From Xestospongia bergquistia (Eukaryota > Porifera > Demospongiae > Haplosclerida > Petrosiidae): a stretch of 64,000 nucleotides of DNA. Shown here piece by piece: positions 38,201 to 53,587 of the stretch. Each line of letters starts with the position of its first letter. Positions within the stretch are counted from its first letter, which is position 1. Under the pieces are notes generated by a model that was given only the letters and a program-made list of their open reading frames with translations, ran no database searches and was not told the origin of the DNA. The position numbers and the translations under genes were made by a program. Location: positions 5,833,001 through 5,897,000 of the forward strand of contig OZ014415.1 of assembly GCA_963965975.1 (NCBI GenBank). The letters run 5' to 3'.

Positions 38201-39254
38201 AATATATGTCCAACTTATTTCTGATAACTTACTTTTACTATTAGAACTTGCAGAGAAGCTAAAAGAATATTGCTCATCTGCGCTGTCTTTATCAAGCCCT
38301 CCCTTACCTGGTCAAATTTGCTTAGCTAAATGCGAAGGTGAATATTACAGAGCACAAGTCTTATCAACTGATGCATCGTCTTGTCTTGTCTATTTTATTG
38401 ATTATGGGAATACTGAAATTGTCAATTATACAGATCTTAAACATATTACCTCTGATATTGCATCTGTACCAAAACAGGCTATAAAATGTGCTCTTGTAGG
38501 TATTGCCAGAGAAAACAGCCAGGTTACAGAGAAAGTCAAAATGGAGTTTGTAAACACTGATGCTGTTATTTGTCGAGTCTATTCAAAATCGCCTTTTATT
38601 GTTGATTTCTATTCCACCAAGACGTCTCCTAATATTTCTTTAAGAGAGTGTTTAGTACAGCAGAAAGTTTTGCCTCCGCTTCAGCAGACTCCTTACCTTA
38701 TGCCTCAAGTAGATTTAGCTGCCATTGGTACTACTACAGTCATTGCTACAGATATAAAAAGCCCTACTTATTTTTGGCTACAAGTAGTTATTGATCAAAA
38801 ATCTGGTGCTGAATTTGAGCAGGTAATACAAGAGTATTGTGATGCTGCATTTCCATTACGTGAAAAGCCTCTTTTGGGCCAACTAGTAGCTGCTAGATTT
38901 TTTGAAGATAACATGTGGTATCGTGCTCGTGTTATTGACGTAAGCCAGTCTATACCTGTTGTTCGTTTTGTGGATTATGGTAATACTCAGAGTACAACTA
39001 ATGCTAATATGCGCGCTATTACTGATGACTTGATTGTTCATCCTGCTAGATGTGTGTTGTGTTCTCTTCATGGCTTTGTTCAGCCTGCTTTGCAATCTAT
39101 TGAAAAAACAGTTGAAATGTTTCGAGAATTAATCGATAAAAAGCCTCTCCGATGTGTATACAAAAAGGCAGTTGATTTGGACAAATCAAGTGTTGAACTT
39201 TGCACTCTTGAAGGTACTGACATTTGTCAGTATATGAAGGAGAACATGAACTAA
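30500..39254 (+). CDS. TDRD1: RRM-MYND-multi-Tudor protein, TDRD1/Veneno type, complete
   Basis: Exons 30500-30726, 31298-31445, 31625-31716, 31820-32106, 33175-33506 and 34020-39254 give about 2106 residues. Residues ~112-195 are an RRM-like fold (YVLFVDHIPVKLTQEGLKNL, TFGFIEYN). Residues 320-355 are a MYND zinc finger (CVYC, CSLC, YCSEAC, HKFVC). Six extended Tudor domains centre near residues 840, 1177, 1393, 1603, 1821 and 2013, each with the aromatic-cage strand (FIDYGN, FLDYGN, FFDFGN, YIDYGN, FIDYGN, FVDYGN) preceded by a WYR/FYR-like motif. A degenerate Tudor-like stretch lies near 596. TDRD1-type proteins bind symmetrically dimethylated arginines of Piwi proteins and scaffold piRNA granules. 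An N-terminal RRM plus MYND is known in insect Veneno, so the RRM may be ancestral. All Tudors sit in one 5.2 kb exon. Confidence 0.92.
32214..32292 (+). repeat. (TA)n and (TATG)n microsatellite in a TDRD1-like intron
   Basis: Alternating ta, tg and tatg units within the 1.07 kb intron between exons 31820-32106 and 33175-33506. No other function is visible. Confidence 0.85.
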
Positions 39255-39424
39255 TGTACTATAGACTCCTGTAATTAATTCAATTATCATTCATCAATTT
39301 TCCATTTATCCCTATCATTTATCAATTGTTATTTTGTCAAATTATTTGTTATTATTGTGACTGTATTATTAACAATTAACAATCTTAGTATTTTACAATG
39401 ATAAGTAATGTTGTTATTGGTTAG
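39255..39424. terminator. Convergent 3' ends of the TDRD1-like gene and PRPF31
   Basis: Only 170 AT-rich bases separate the two convergent stop codons, so the 3' UTRs probably overlap or are very short. No canonical AATAAA was found inside this interval on either strand; AT-rich variants such as aataat on the minus strand may serve. Overlapping tails could produce sense-antisense pairs. Confidence 0.4.
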
Positions 39425-42400
39425 TCAAGCCGTCTTTCCTTTGGCACTCTTGAAGTCGGCCATTGCTGAGAAATATTTCTGATTAGCCTAAATAGAATAA
39501 TAAGACAAAAAAGAATAAAAGTTTTATTTGACAATCAAATGAGAATGCTAAGATCAGATAAACTACAGAAATGTACAGAATATACAGTAAATAATAGAGT
39601 TTTCATTGTCTGGTAATTATCATAGTTGTTTGTAACACAGCCTGAAAATTTTCAACCACGAACCAAAGATTGGATTATGAAATAAAATTTGATGCACAAA
39701 AATTTTAAGATTTATGATAGCTTGTGTGTGTTCAATTTAATAAGTTAGCTCTATGCTACTTTAAAAGATTATCATAACATCCATTATATTAAAATACTGA
39801 CCTCCTGTACTTTCTTCTCAGCTGCTAATGGGTTAACTATTTCAAGACCCTATAGTAACACAGTACATGCTAGCAGTACAAATAATATTATCATATACTT
39901 ACTTGTAATGGAGTAAAAGCAATAGTAGATGCTGTACCTGATGTTGCTCCTTGGATAGAAGAACGTCCACCATACACTTGATTTTTTTGAATTTGGCGCT
40001 AAAAAATTACACCAAAATAAAACAGGTGTATAATATTTTGGTACATGTATGGATACAACCTTACATTATTTATTACATGTACATGTATATTTTCAACATG
40101 CAAAATAATTCACTTGTAATCTTTTTGAAATAGATATTTGAGTCTTTTTATCAGCTGCTGATGGTCCTCTTATAGGTCCACTGACTCCGCCTTTTCCTAA
40201 CTGACCCAACGAGAACCCAAGATCATCTTGATAAGCATCTTCTTCAATCTAAACAAAATGTTAAAATATCACAAAAACTATATTATTACAATGGCGCCAC
40301 TTTACAGCATACATAACATAGAGATAAAAATGTTATAGGTGTGTGTCATTTATAAAAACAATAATTCTACAAAATGCACATTGGCAAACTCCAGCTTGAA
40401 GATTTAAGCTTATATCGTTATATGTTAAGAAGTACAGAGACATATAGCATTATATACAGTAGTACATAATGTTAGCAAACTATATCTTTAGTAATTGTAA
40501 GTACTACACCTCAAGTAGGTGGGGCAATTTATAATGATATTTTATTGCTCATGTAAATGCTACTTAGTATATGACTTAACATTATAATATTATATGTTCC
40601 ATTGTGTTATTTATTGTATAGGATGCTTTACTGACAGGCTCATTGTTATGATATGTTATTAGTTACCTCAGCAAATGTCATCCTGTTAGCTTGTTTTCTT
40701 AAATCAGTTAACATTAGTTTCTGTTTCATTTTACGAACTCTAAATAAATATATAAAATAGTCTTTAAATGGATCTTTGTGATATTAGATAGCGAGTCTAT
40801 GAGAAAATGTTATACAAGTACTATGGTAATTAAGAGTACATTAACAGTCTATTATTAGTAGTTGTATGTTGATACCTTTTCCCTGCTCTTCTCTTCTTAG
40901 GAAGATCATCAGGTCTTGGTAATGGTTTAACATTTTTTATAGGAGCAGGCTCCATCAATTTGTTTAACTTTCGTTGTACTTCAGTTCGTAGACCTAAATT
41001 AAAATGATAGTAACCTTGTCTAGAAATACTATGACTATAATGAACATGTTATGTTATAGACTCTTTTAAAATTACTTTCTTGTCAGTGATTGAATTATTC
41101 AGGTTGAATGGTAAGTATATAATGGAACTAGAACAATGAATCTATTGGTTTAAGACAATGAAGTATGCAATTAACAATAACATCATATTTGGAGTGCATT
41201 CCTTTTAGTTCCTTAGAGCATTTGTCTTTGAAATGTATAGCAACTTAGCAAGACAACATGTGTTTAGAGGTGTTGTATATAAACATTAAATCATATTAAG
41301 TGTTACTAGCTAGCATGAAATTGAAAGCTTTACAGAACATCTCTATAATTACTGTCTGTAGCACTTTGGAACTACAAATACAATAGCATATTAAAAGTGA
41401 TCCTTTTTGTATGAAAAATATATGCAGGCAGTGCCCCTTAGTCCACTTGTGCTTGTGTGAACATCAACACAACTAATTTGATAATTTTGGTAATATGAGT
41501 GTAAGAATAGAGGGCATACATGGACCAATAGAGGGTATATATGGACCAATAGAGGGTATATATGGACCAATAGAGTGTACATGGACCAATAGAGGGTATA
41601 TATGGACCAATAGAGGGCATACATGGACCAATAGAGGGTGTACATGGACCAATAGAGGGTGTACATGACCAATAGAGGGTATATATGGACCAATAGAGGG
41701 TCTACATGGACCAATAGAGGGCATACATGGATCAATAGAGGGTATATATGGACCAACAGAGGGTATATATGGACCAATAGAGGGTATGATGGTGGTGGTG
41801 GTGTGTGTGTAATAGTTGTGTACAAGTCTAATACTTACTTTCTCCAATTTCTCCATCAGCTGACTCATGAAAACTATCCACTCGAGCTGCTAAGGCACAC
41901 TTTGCTGCTAAAAGTCTCACTGCTTTCTTACGAAAGTCCTAATGAGCCAAATAATAAGTCTGTTATATGTACAAACATCAATGTCTATATGTACAGTGTT
42001 ACTCTGTGATGTACTGATTATATATGAAGACTAAATACATTATTATAAAGCAACTGTGTATAATATACTACTGTATGGACTCTCTTACTTCAGATGTCAG
42101 TTGAACAACTTCACAATAATAGATAAAACCAGTATGTGGAAGAATGCTTGCTGTAGAAAATCCCGAGAGAGTTCTCTTCTGAGCTCCTAACACCTGCACA
42201 CACACACACAACATAGTGCTAATACACTCAACACAGATACACATTATACCTGGATATTACAGGCTGGCATTTTGGATAATGCTGTTAAACCTCCAGCAGC
42301 TCCTGTTAAAACAGAGATATGAACATAATATATTGTAGAGCCTCTCTTATCCTAACACCACTAAGGTCCAACTGGATTAAAAGAGCATCCTCATTTAGGA

Positions 42401-43485
42401 GGAGGAGTCTCATTCCTAGATGCCCCCTCCCTTAATTCAAGAAAAGGTATCTAGTCATTTTAACCAAATTTCCTAGTAATAGCATAACTTGAGGATAAGA
42501 TGGTGGATGCCACTTGAAGACATTTGTTGCATGTAGATAATGTAGTAAATTCAATACACCTTATAACTTAAAAGAAAAACTCTTGAAAGTTTTCTTATTA
42601 GCGTCATATCTATTCTATGTTTATTCATAGTAAATAGTGTCAGTAATGATGTCATCGATTTTAGACATTCTGATTGGTCAGTCAAAAATCTGACTTCATA
42701 TCAAGAAATTCACCAGATACCTTTCTCACATTAAGCAAATGGGATGACACTATGTTAGGATATCAAAAACAAGAGACATTCTTAAAGACTCAGACTTAGC
42801 CAGCATGCTATGAATATATAAACCTTAATTGGGAAGTAAAATAGGCATTGTCTGCTACAAGGTAAAGTATGGTAATATACTTCTAGTGACAATATTATTG
42901 CTGTCAATCTTTCCTCTGCTCTGCCCTATTAAGACATGCTGTCTCTTATTGATTTAAAATTCTATTAATAAGGACTTTTATAGATGATTCCCACTTGAAG
43001 TTGTGTGACTTTGAGTTTTGGATCCCAAAAATCAAATCATGTGAGTATTTTATGCAATGTGTCAATGGCCCTTAACAACAGCATGTAGAGAGAGAGAGAG
43101 ACTTACCTATTAATTTAGCTGCTACAGTAGATCCAACAATCATTGATAGATTAGGAGCTACCAAAGACATTCTGGATTCTACATATTGTAATATCTTGTA
43201 TTTCTTCTCATTTAATTCTAGTCCCTATTAATAAAACAACATTAAAAGTAACACAATATTATAACTAACACAAACCATATCACAAGCCTCTAGAATTAAC
43301 TGAAGTTCACTGTCTTCAAGAAATGTTCTGTAATTAAGAGAACAATGTTATTTGTTACACACACTGGTAATGTTGTAATTACCCTTGAGTAGTAGATGCT
43401 GTTACTGAGACAACCATAATGGTAGCAGCTGGTAAGATATCACTTAGATCAACTTTAGTGACTTCTAAATCATTTTGTAATAGCT

Positions 43486-43518
<33 letters not shown>

Positions 43519-45626
43519 TCATTAAGCCACAATGTAAACTTCTTTAATACAGATACAATTTATTGTCATCAATAAAGTTAATAAGGAGGTGTTCTTTATC
43601 ATGTAATATTGTACTCTATGATGTTACTTATACCTGAACAGTTTTGATGTATTCTATAGGAGTATAAACCATAGAGTCCAATTCAGGAAATCGTTTGGAA
43701 TATTTATCTTTAACATATTTGTGTATAGTAACTGTAATAAGATATTAATTATATAAAGATTATATTAATAGATAAGTATTATTTTAACTCTTTGAACACT
43801 GAAGAATGGAGAACAAAGATTGTAAAAAGTCATCTCAACATTTGTGATAGCTGGTTGGAGCCTTAATTTTGATCTATTTAATTCAATTGAAGTTGAATTA
43901 AAAAGTCATTGCATTAATGTTCAAAGAGTTAAAGTTTTAGATATTGCTTAGTGTGTGTGTGTGTGTGTGTGTGTGTATTACTGACATATTTCATTGTCTA
44001 TTTCTACCACCATATTATTAGACTCCACAATTACTTGATATTCAGGATCATATTCCACTGGACCAGTTACTATCAAAACAGAAGACAATATATAAGGCTA
44101 TATTGACCTACATAGTGAAACAAATATGACTATCCACTCTACTTATGTTGGATTATTGTCAACAGGTCTACAACTGAATGATGCTATAATGGACCTCTTA
44201 TAAAGGACAATCTCATTACTTCTACCATGCCTATAGCAAACTGACCAATGAAATTTCAGTTTTATAAATGTCCCCAAACATTTATAAATCTCTCAGAAAC
44301 ATTTATTTTAACCTAGGCATGTTGTATGTCAGAAGTCTGTTATACATTGATATGATTTCTATAGACTTGTCAAACCTCATATCTTTAGTGCTCAGTTCAA
44401 CAATTTCAATAGAATCCTTTACCTCTCTATATATTACTTACAAATAACATCCTATATATTCAGGACAGTTGTACTAGTAATAATTTAGTACTGTTATTTT
44501 TATAACTAGTAAAGTATCTAAGACTTTTTAAAAGTAGTTTTACTGTAAACTTGTACTCACTTTCATCAGAACGACCAACTTCCAAATAATGTTCCACTTT
44601 AGATATTATATCATTAAGCTACAACAAATTAAAGATGTAAATTAATAATATACAAAGTATAAACTGACAAGTCTATAAATCAATTTGTGTCTCAATCATA
44701 GTGTTAAGAATTTCCATATAATAAATTATTTACAATTAACTTCACTATATTGGAGTATTCATACTGAAGGGATTTACTATAGACAACTAGGTGCTACTAT
44801 TGAGGTCCATAGAGAGGTTGTAGAGGGAGGGTACTGAGATTTCTTCCTTGAGTCTTCCCCATAAAAAGTATGTTAAGCTAAAGCTTTATACTTTAGAAAA
44901 TAGATTATATCTTGATATAGAATGATGGCAAATAGAAGTTTGTGGCTTTTTTACTGGGCAGTAGCATGTCTAAAAATGCTTTACCGCAGCATTCTAATAA
45001 TGTTATGCCTAACCAAGGGATCTGATGTGAGGTAAACTTGTTTTTAAAGATTCAATGATTTCTATGTGGTTTCAACAATTTACTGATCTCTGAGCTAGTA
45101 TACCGACATAAACAGTGATTTCAGAGAGAGATTCCTGATTTCAACATAATTTCTGCCTCATGTCAGATCAGTTGTGCCTACCTTCAAACAATACTTTCAT
45201 AAGTGCCTTTTAACAATATTAACTCTAACAATGCTTTCCTCATTCATAGTATATTTTACTTATCAAGACCTTTCTGTTGTGTATGCATAATATAGTGTGA
45301 TAAGATAAAATGGTGCCTAACTTAGAAAATAAAATAATCTTATTAATAAAGCTGATATCACCTTTCTACTCAACTATCTCTAGTGGCAAACACATTATAA
45401 CTAAGATATTAATATTATATCTCTTTCATTTATAAACTGTTCTAATTTGATCACTTACCACTTCACTCTTGTTGAGTTTAGTTAGTGAATGAATGGATCC
45501 ATCAGTATCCATTTTTGATGCCATTTGTAGTTGTTCATTGACATCAACAATATCTTCATCTTCAACATCATCATTGACTTCTCCTATATCGTCAAGATCA
45601 GCTAACAACTCTTCAGCTAAAGACAT
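39425..45626 (-). CDS. PRPF31: U4/U6 snRNP protein Prp31, complete
   Basis: Sixteen exons in transcript order: 45459-45626, 44561-44618, 43986-44069, 43634-43731, 43383-43483, 43276-43327, 43107-43224, 42250-42302, 42089-42193, 41839-41938, 40876-40993, 40667-40739, 40114-40248, 39903-39998, 39802-39849, 39425-39487. They give about 489 residues (human about 499). Diagnostic stretches are [143 protein letters not shown] and AFTPLQGLEIVNP. These cover the NOSIC/Nop region (~80-310) that clamps 15.5K-bound U4 snRNA, and the Prp31 C-terminal domain that contacts the U5/PRPF6 side of the tri-snRNP. Two donors are gtcagt. It is a core spliceosome gene. Confidence 0.97.
41506..41790 (-). repeat. 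21-bp minisatellite in PRPF31 intron 10
   Basis: About 13 tandem units of 20-21 bases (tatggaccaatagagggta with tata, gcat, gtgt and tcta variants), followed by ggtggtggtggtgtgtgtgtg. It creates repetitive open frames on both strands that are not genes. It lies between exons 40876-40993 and 41839-41938. Confidence 0.95.
42342..42768. mobile_element. MITE-like element in PRPF31 intron 8-7 (family copy 2)
   Basis: The left end tcttatcctaacac and the right end gttaggatatc are inverted copies of about 10-12 bases. The right part (aatgatgtcatcgattttag, then attctgattggtcagtc, and ctttctcacattaag at about 42723) is similar, in reverse orientation, to the element at 1324-1573. No coding capacity. 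The outer boundaries are approximate. Confidence 0.5.
43484..43512 (-). repeat. (GA/CT)n run serving as pyrimidine tract of PRPF31 exon 5
   Basis: On the coding strand a ctctctct run ends in ctag directly before exon 43383-43483. This repeats the pattern seen at SLC35D and at the small Cys-rich gene. Confidence 0.8.
43953..43975 (+). repeat. (GT)n microsatellite in PRPF31 intron 3
   Basis: About eleven gt units just upstream, in plus-strand order, of the exon 43986-44069 donor. Confidence 0.85.
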
Positions 45627-45859
45627 AACAGAATGTTTGCTGGGAGTGTCAAAATTTCAAAGGGGTGTGGCCTGCCACTGCGCGTAGGTAGTGTAAAATT
45701 TATTCAGTTAATTTGCAACATGATATTTTTATAAATTATGACAACTTATATATAATCTTAGTGTAGAAGATGATGTATCTCTGGTTCAGCCCAACTATAG
45801 TAGAGTTGACCAATCAACCCAAACAACACAAAGCAGTAAGATATGGTGCAAGACACTCT

Positions 45860-46110
45860 GAGTCTGAGCATAAGTATAACTTAATTGTTTCTGGTATTGA
45901 TGAGAGTCCTAAGGGTTCTCCTTGTCACAAATGTATCATAAATAAAACTCAATCGGTTGCAATCATCTTACATTTGCTGAACCCAGAGATTAATGACCAG
46001 TTTATGCAAAACTATCAGAATTAGGAAATATCAACCTGAAAAATGTCACCCCTGAATCCTACATTGTGCCTACAGTTCTCTCCAACAGACAGAATCTACC
46101 TTGTACACTC
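45860..46110 (+). pseudogene. LINE ORF1 (RRM-like) remnant, copy 1
   Basis: The frame reads HKYNLIVSGIDESPKGSP, then about 40 residues on ...INDQFMQ. After a frame change it continues as RKYQPEKCHP. The order [K-x-N-(L/V)-I-V-x-G-I-x-E-S-P-x-G] and then R-x-G-K-(Y/F)-x-P-x-K-x-x-x-P is typical of the RRM-like ORF1 domain of non-LTR retrotransposons in marine invertebrates. Only this fragment is present, with a frameshift near 46010, so it is dead. It is duplicated with the block at 56750-57000. Confidence 0.5.
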
Positions 46111-46119
46111 AATGTCTCA

Positions 46120-46240
46120 ATAAGTTGCAGTATACCTTGAAGGGTTTGGGTTATAATGTATTTAAATCATAGCTCTACGTCTGGATACAGTGCTGTGATG
46201 TCACTTTGTTAAATACTTCAACACAATAGTCAATGGTGCA
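46120..46240. repeat. Dispersed repeat, copy at 46120-46240
   Basis: The stretch tatttaaatcatagctctac, gtctggatacagtg, gtgatgtcac and tttgttaaatacttcaacac resembles 52547-52615 (tatttaaattatagcactat, atctggacatagtg, gtgatataac, tttgttaaatgcttcaacac). The segment is missing from block copy 2, as if inserted in copy 1 or deleted in copy 2. Confidence 0.6.
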
Positions 46241-46598
46241 TGTTCCTTTATTATATTCTTAATTAGCCATTTCTACAATCATAGTTATTGCAGTAATAAT
46301 GAGCAAAATTAAATACATCAACTTTATAATAGATTGCTGATACAGCAAATTGATCAGAAAGTAAGTAAGCTTTAATCAATCTAACAAAGGATTGAATATT
46401 GATACTTATCAGTCCAATAGTTTTCTTTATTTTGTCCTCTATGGCACTTCAATTATATAGATTGATAGATGTATATTCAGGTTTTCATTGATTAAAATTT
46501 CTTAATAATGACACACGTTATAAAAGGGAGAACACACCAATAGCTAACTATAAACTAAAAAATTGTCAAAACACTTGAAAATAAATCGCTACCAAAAT

Positions 46599-51024
<4,426 letters not shown>

Positions 51025-51160
51025 GACTACTATACTTGCTTGCAACAAGTCTAAATACTTAGGATCTAGTTCTGCATGATATATATTTTAGTAGTGAGCC
51101 ACACCCTAACCTATAGACACTTTAAATTTAACCTCTGCATAATTTTTGATTTGTTTCTTA
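51025..51160 (-). promoter_or_regulatory. SRCR gene 1 upstream region
   Basis: This spacer between the SRCR start and the inserted element is closely matched by 61778-61915 upstream of SRCR gene 2. An AT-rich tatatattttag/ctaaaatatata stretch about 60 bases upstream of the ATG is shared by both and could serve as a TATA-type element. Confidence 0.4.
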
Positions 51161-51499
51161 CGGAAGCCGCAGACGGACATTCCAATTCCTTTTTCTTATT
51201 TCTTCCGCGAACCTTGGCGTATTTAAAAATTCCAATTAACGATCCAGTTGATGAGTCCAATTTCTCATTCCTAATTCCATTTTTGGCATCTGTGCCATTT
51301 CTAGGCTTTTCTTGATACTTAATAAAACGCGGAGCATGAGTACCACGAGCCATCTCTTAGAATCGAGCATCAGCGAGATGTTTCCAGTTAGGTTGGGTCC
51401 CTGACTTTGGTTGTATATTGTAGTTCTAGCTGAGAACGGACATTAAAACTCCGTATAATCCCGTTATATTGAAATTGGAATGTCCGTCTGAGGCTTCCG
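51161..51499. mobile_element. 339-bp inverted-repeat element, absent from block copy 2
   Basis: The termini 51161-51189 (cggaagccgcagacggacat, then tccaattcc) and 51471-51499 are reverse complements at 27 of 29 positions. Flanks read ...gtttcttA on the left and TAgtttccta on the right. The matching place in copy 2 (about 61917-61930, attgtttcctacattt) is uninterrupted, so it is an empty site. The target duplication is either TA or an imperfect gtttcyta; both readings fit. The interior has more CpG than its surroundings and encodes an 80-codon minus-strand frame from 51353 (MARGTHAPRFIKYQEKPRNG start) that reads out through the left terminus. No transposase is seen. Confidence 0.8.
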
Positions 51500-51731
51500 T
51501 AGTTTCCTACATTTAATTCCAATTATCAAAAGAGTTCATGAAAATAGTAAACCTTGCAAATAAAACGTATCAAATCAAATAATACAACAAAATTTTAGGA
51601 ATAAACATGTACACTCAACAACAACAAATAGTGTGTGTGGTCCTTTCCTCTCTACTAGAGAGAAAAACAAAGAAAATAAAGAAAGAATAACAAAAATGAG
51701 CATAAATAATAGCAAATACAAAAGGGAGACG
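51500..51731 (-). other. CARM1 3' UTR/flank, duplicated at 61936-62158
   Basis: The sequence from about 51520 to 51735 matches 61936-62158 almost base for base, including aaataaaacgtatcaaatc and the ctctctactagagagaaaa palindrome. In copy 2 the match stops just past the position of the CARM1 stop codon. Confidence 0.75.
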
Positions 51732-52105
51732 TCAAGAATGATTCGGTAAAGGTGAGTAATTCTGTCTAGAACTTGGAGACTTTTGATAATACATATGACC
51801 ATGACTATTATAAGTTGATGATTGATCAGGATACCACATCTGTCTTCCACTCACACTTCCTGCTCCTCCAGTGATAACAGGAGTCATTAAAGGATGTCCA
51901 TATATGGAAGTAGTTGGATATCCACTAGCAGTTTGGTAAGAACCAGCTGAATAAGCAGAGGCGTAGGAAGGTGAGACTGGTGGTCCAATTCCCCCTCCTC
52001 CATTCATCATGGCTGCCATAAATTGTTGTTGAGGTGAGGAATATGGATTATGTTGAGTGGTTGAATTAGTCCAATAGGATTCAGTAGGATTAGTATGTTG
52101 AGAAC

Positions 52106-53434
52106 CTGAAGAACAATAAGATAAAATACAATACTAACACAAGGTCTATTCTTAAATATGTATATTATATTTATATAAGGTACAGTTTAATTGTGATGAT
52201 TGTACTGTCACTCTCTAAAAATATTATTATAGTAGATTTGACAAATTAATTTTTACAACCAAACTTTAGCAAAACAAGAAATTGCTTTGATCAAATTTAA
52301 TTATTAAAGTAGAGAGTGTTACCTTGATATAATTTAAAATAAAATTGGACTTTATAGTGAGCTTGTTGAGATTGTAACCTGTTACAAGTTATTAATGTTC
52401 ATTAATGAGGATTGAAGGAGTGGTTCTAACACAACAGATAAGTTATATAAATAATACCTGAGACTGTAGTTAAGCATGTTTACTCACTCACTAAGAGTTG
52501 TGGACACTGTACATGCAGTATAGCATAAGTGATTAGGGCTAACATATTTAAATTATAGCACTATATCTGGACATAGTGATGTGATATAACTTTGTTAAAT
52601 GCTTCAACACAACGTTCAGTCCAATTATTTGTTAATGATGAAAGTTTGTTTGCCAAAGTAATCAATTATGACATGGCTACTAATAATGTGCTATCAGTTA
52701 ATTTTAACAGTGGCCGATGGGACACTCTATCTCACTAGCTTATTGGAGGGTGAATACAGTAATCTATCTAGGACTTTGTGTGTCTGCTGATGAGATCTCC
52801 AGTTAAATGATCGAAACAACCTTGCTCACTTCAACCACTTGTGATCTGTCAATGACTCTATTCCTGCTAACTCATTGGCTGTTGCTATCGACTCCTTAGA
52901 TGTATGTTGCTGTATTGTATATATAACTTGGTTTTGTATATCGATTTTTAGTATTGGTTGTCCAGACAAACATAAAGTCTGAAATGTCCTTTCACATCTA
53001 TTACCTCTCTGCCTAAGACTTCTCAACAATTGCTGTTAGTAGATACGTTACCCAATTTTCAGTATTATGAATATAGAGAAGTGTCAAATCTTAAATTTAA
53101 AATGGAATACTGAAGGTCATCCCAATGGCTTTCTATGACAAATACACCTGGTACAATATTCATATGCCACAATTCAAAGTAATTCATATGCCATAATTCC
53201 CAGGGAATTCCCCAAAATTTCTGGTGTTAAACTTTAGTACAATAACTAAGTATTGAACAAGATGTGTAATATGCTAAGTCATGATGACTACTACATCATG
53301 TATTGCTGACTCACTACTAGTAACCTAATATAAAAGAAGGTGTCTATTACAAGCCCACAGTTATTTCTTAAACATCAGAATCATTGACTGACTGTCTCTT
53401 AGTTCTATAAAAACTAATACTGCAATATTTTAAC
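52106..53434. other. CARM1-fragment intron, no additional gene seen (first part)
   Basis: AT-rich sequence between CARM1 exon 51732-52105 and the small plus-strand gene. It holds a second copy of a dispersed repeat (52540-52622) and otherwise only short frames. Confidence 0.5.
52540..52622. repeat. Dispersed repeat, copy at 52540-52622
   Basis: Related to 46150-46240 (shared catatttaaattatag, tctggacatagtg and tttgttaaatgcttcaacac-like segments). It may be part of a longer, degraded element. Confidence 0.55.
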
Positions 53435-53552
53435 TAAGACTCATCAACACAGTAAGTTATTCTTAATACTATATATAATTTTATTATGTATATTATAATG
53501 TATCAATTCTAGCTATACAACATGGCTACAGGTATTTCCATGTGATATATTG

Positions 53553-53587
<35 letters not shown>

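Larger units (their letters stand above)
45627..46598. promoter_or_regulatory. PRPF31 upstream region / SRCR gene 3' flank, with transposon remnants
   Basis: This interval must contain the PRPF31 promoter. The 60 bases next to the ATG are the least AT-rich part (aaaggggtgtggcctgccac, then tgcgcgtagg). Beyond about 45860 it is occupied by a LINE ORF1 remnant, a dispersed repeat and SRCR 3' flank. Copy 2 of the block lacks about 300 bases of it between positions matching 46115 and 46436. Confidence 0.5.

Noticed and set aside
41391-41868. Overlapping repetitive frames on both strands.
   Set aside because: They are encoded by the 21-bp minisatellite inside PRPF31 intron 10.
51076-51315. Plus-strand 79-codon frame over the inserted element.
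   Set aside because: It is antisense to the more coding-like minus-strand frame and has no recognisable features.
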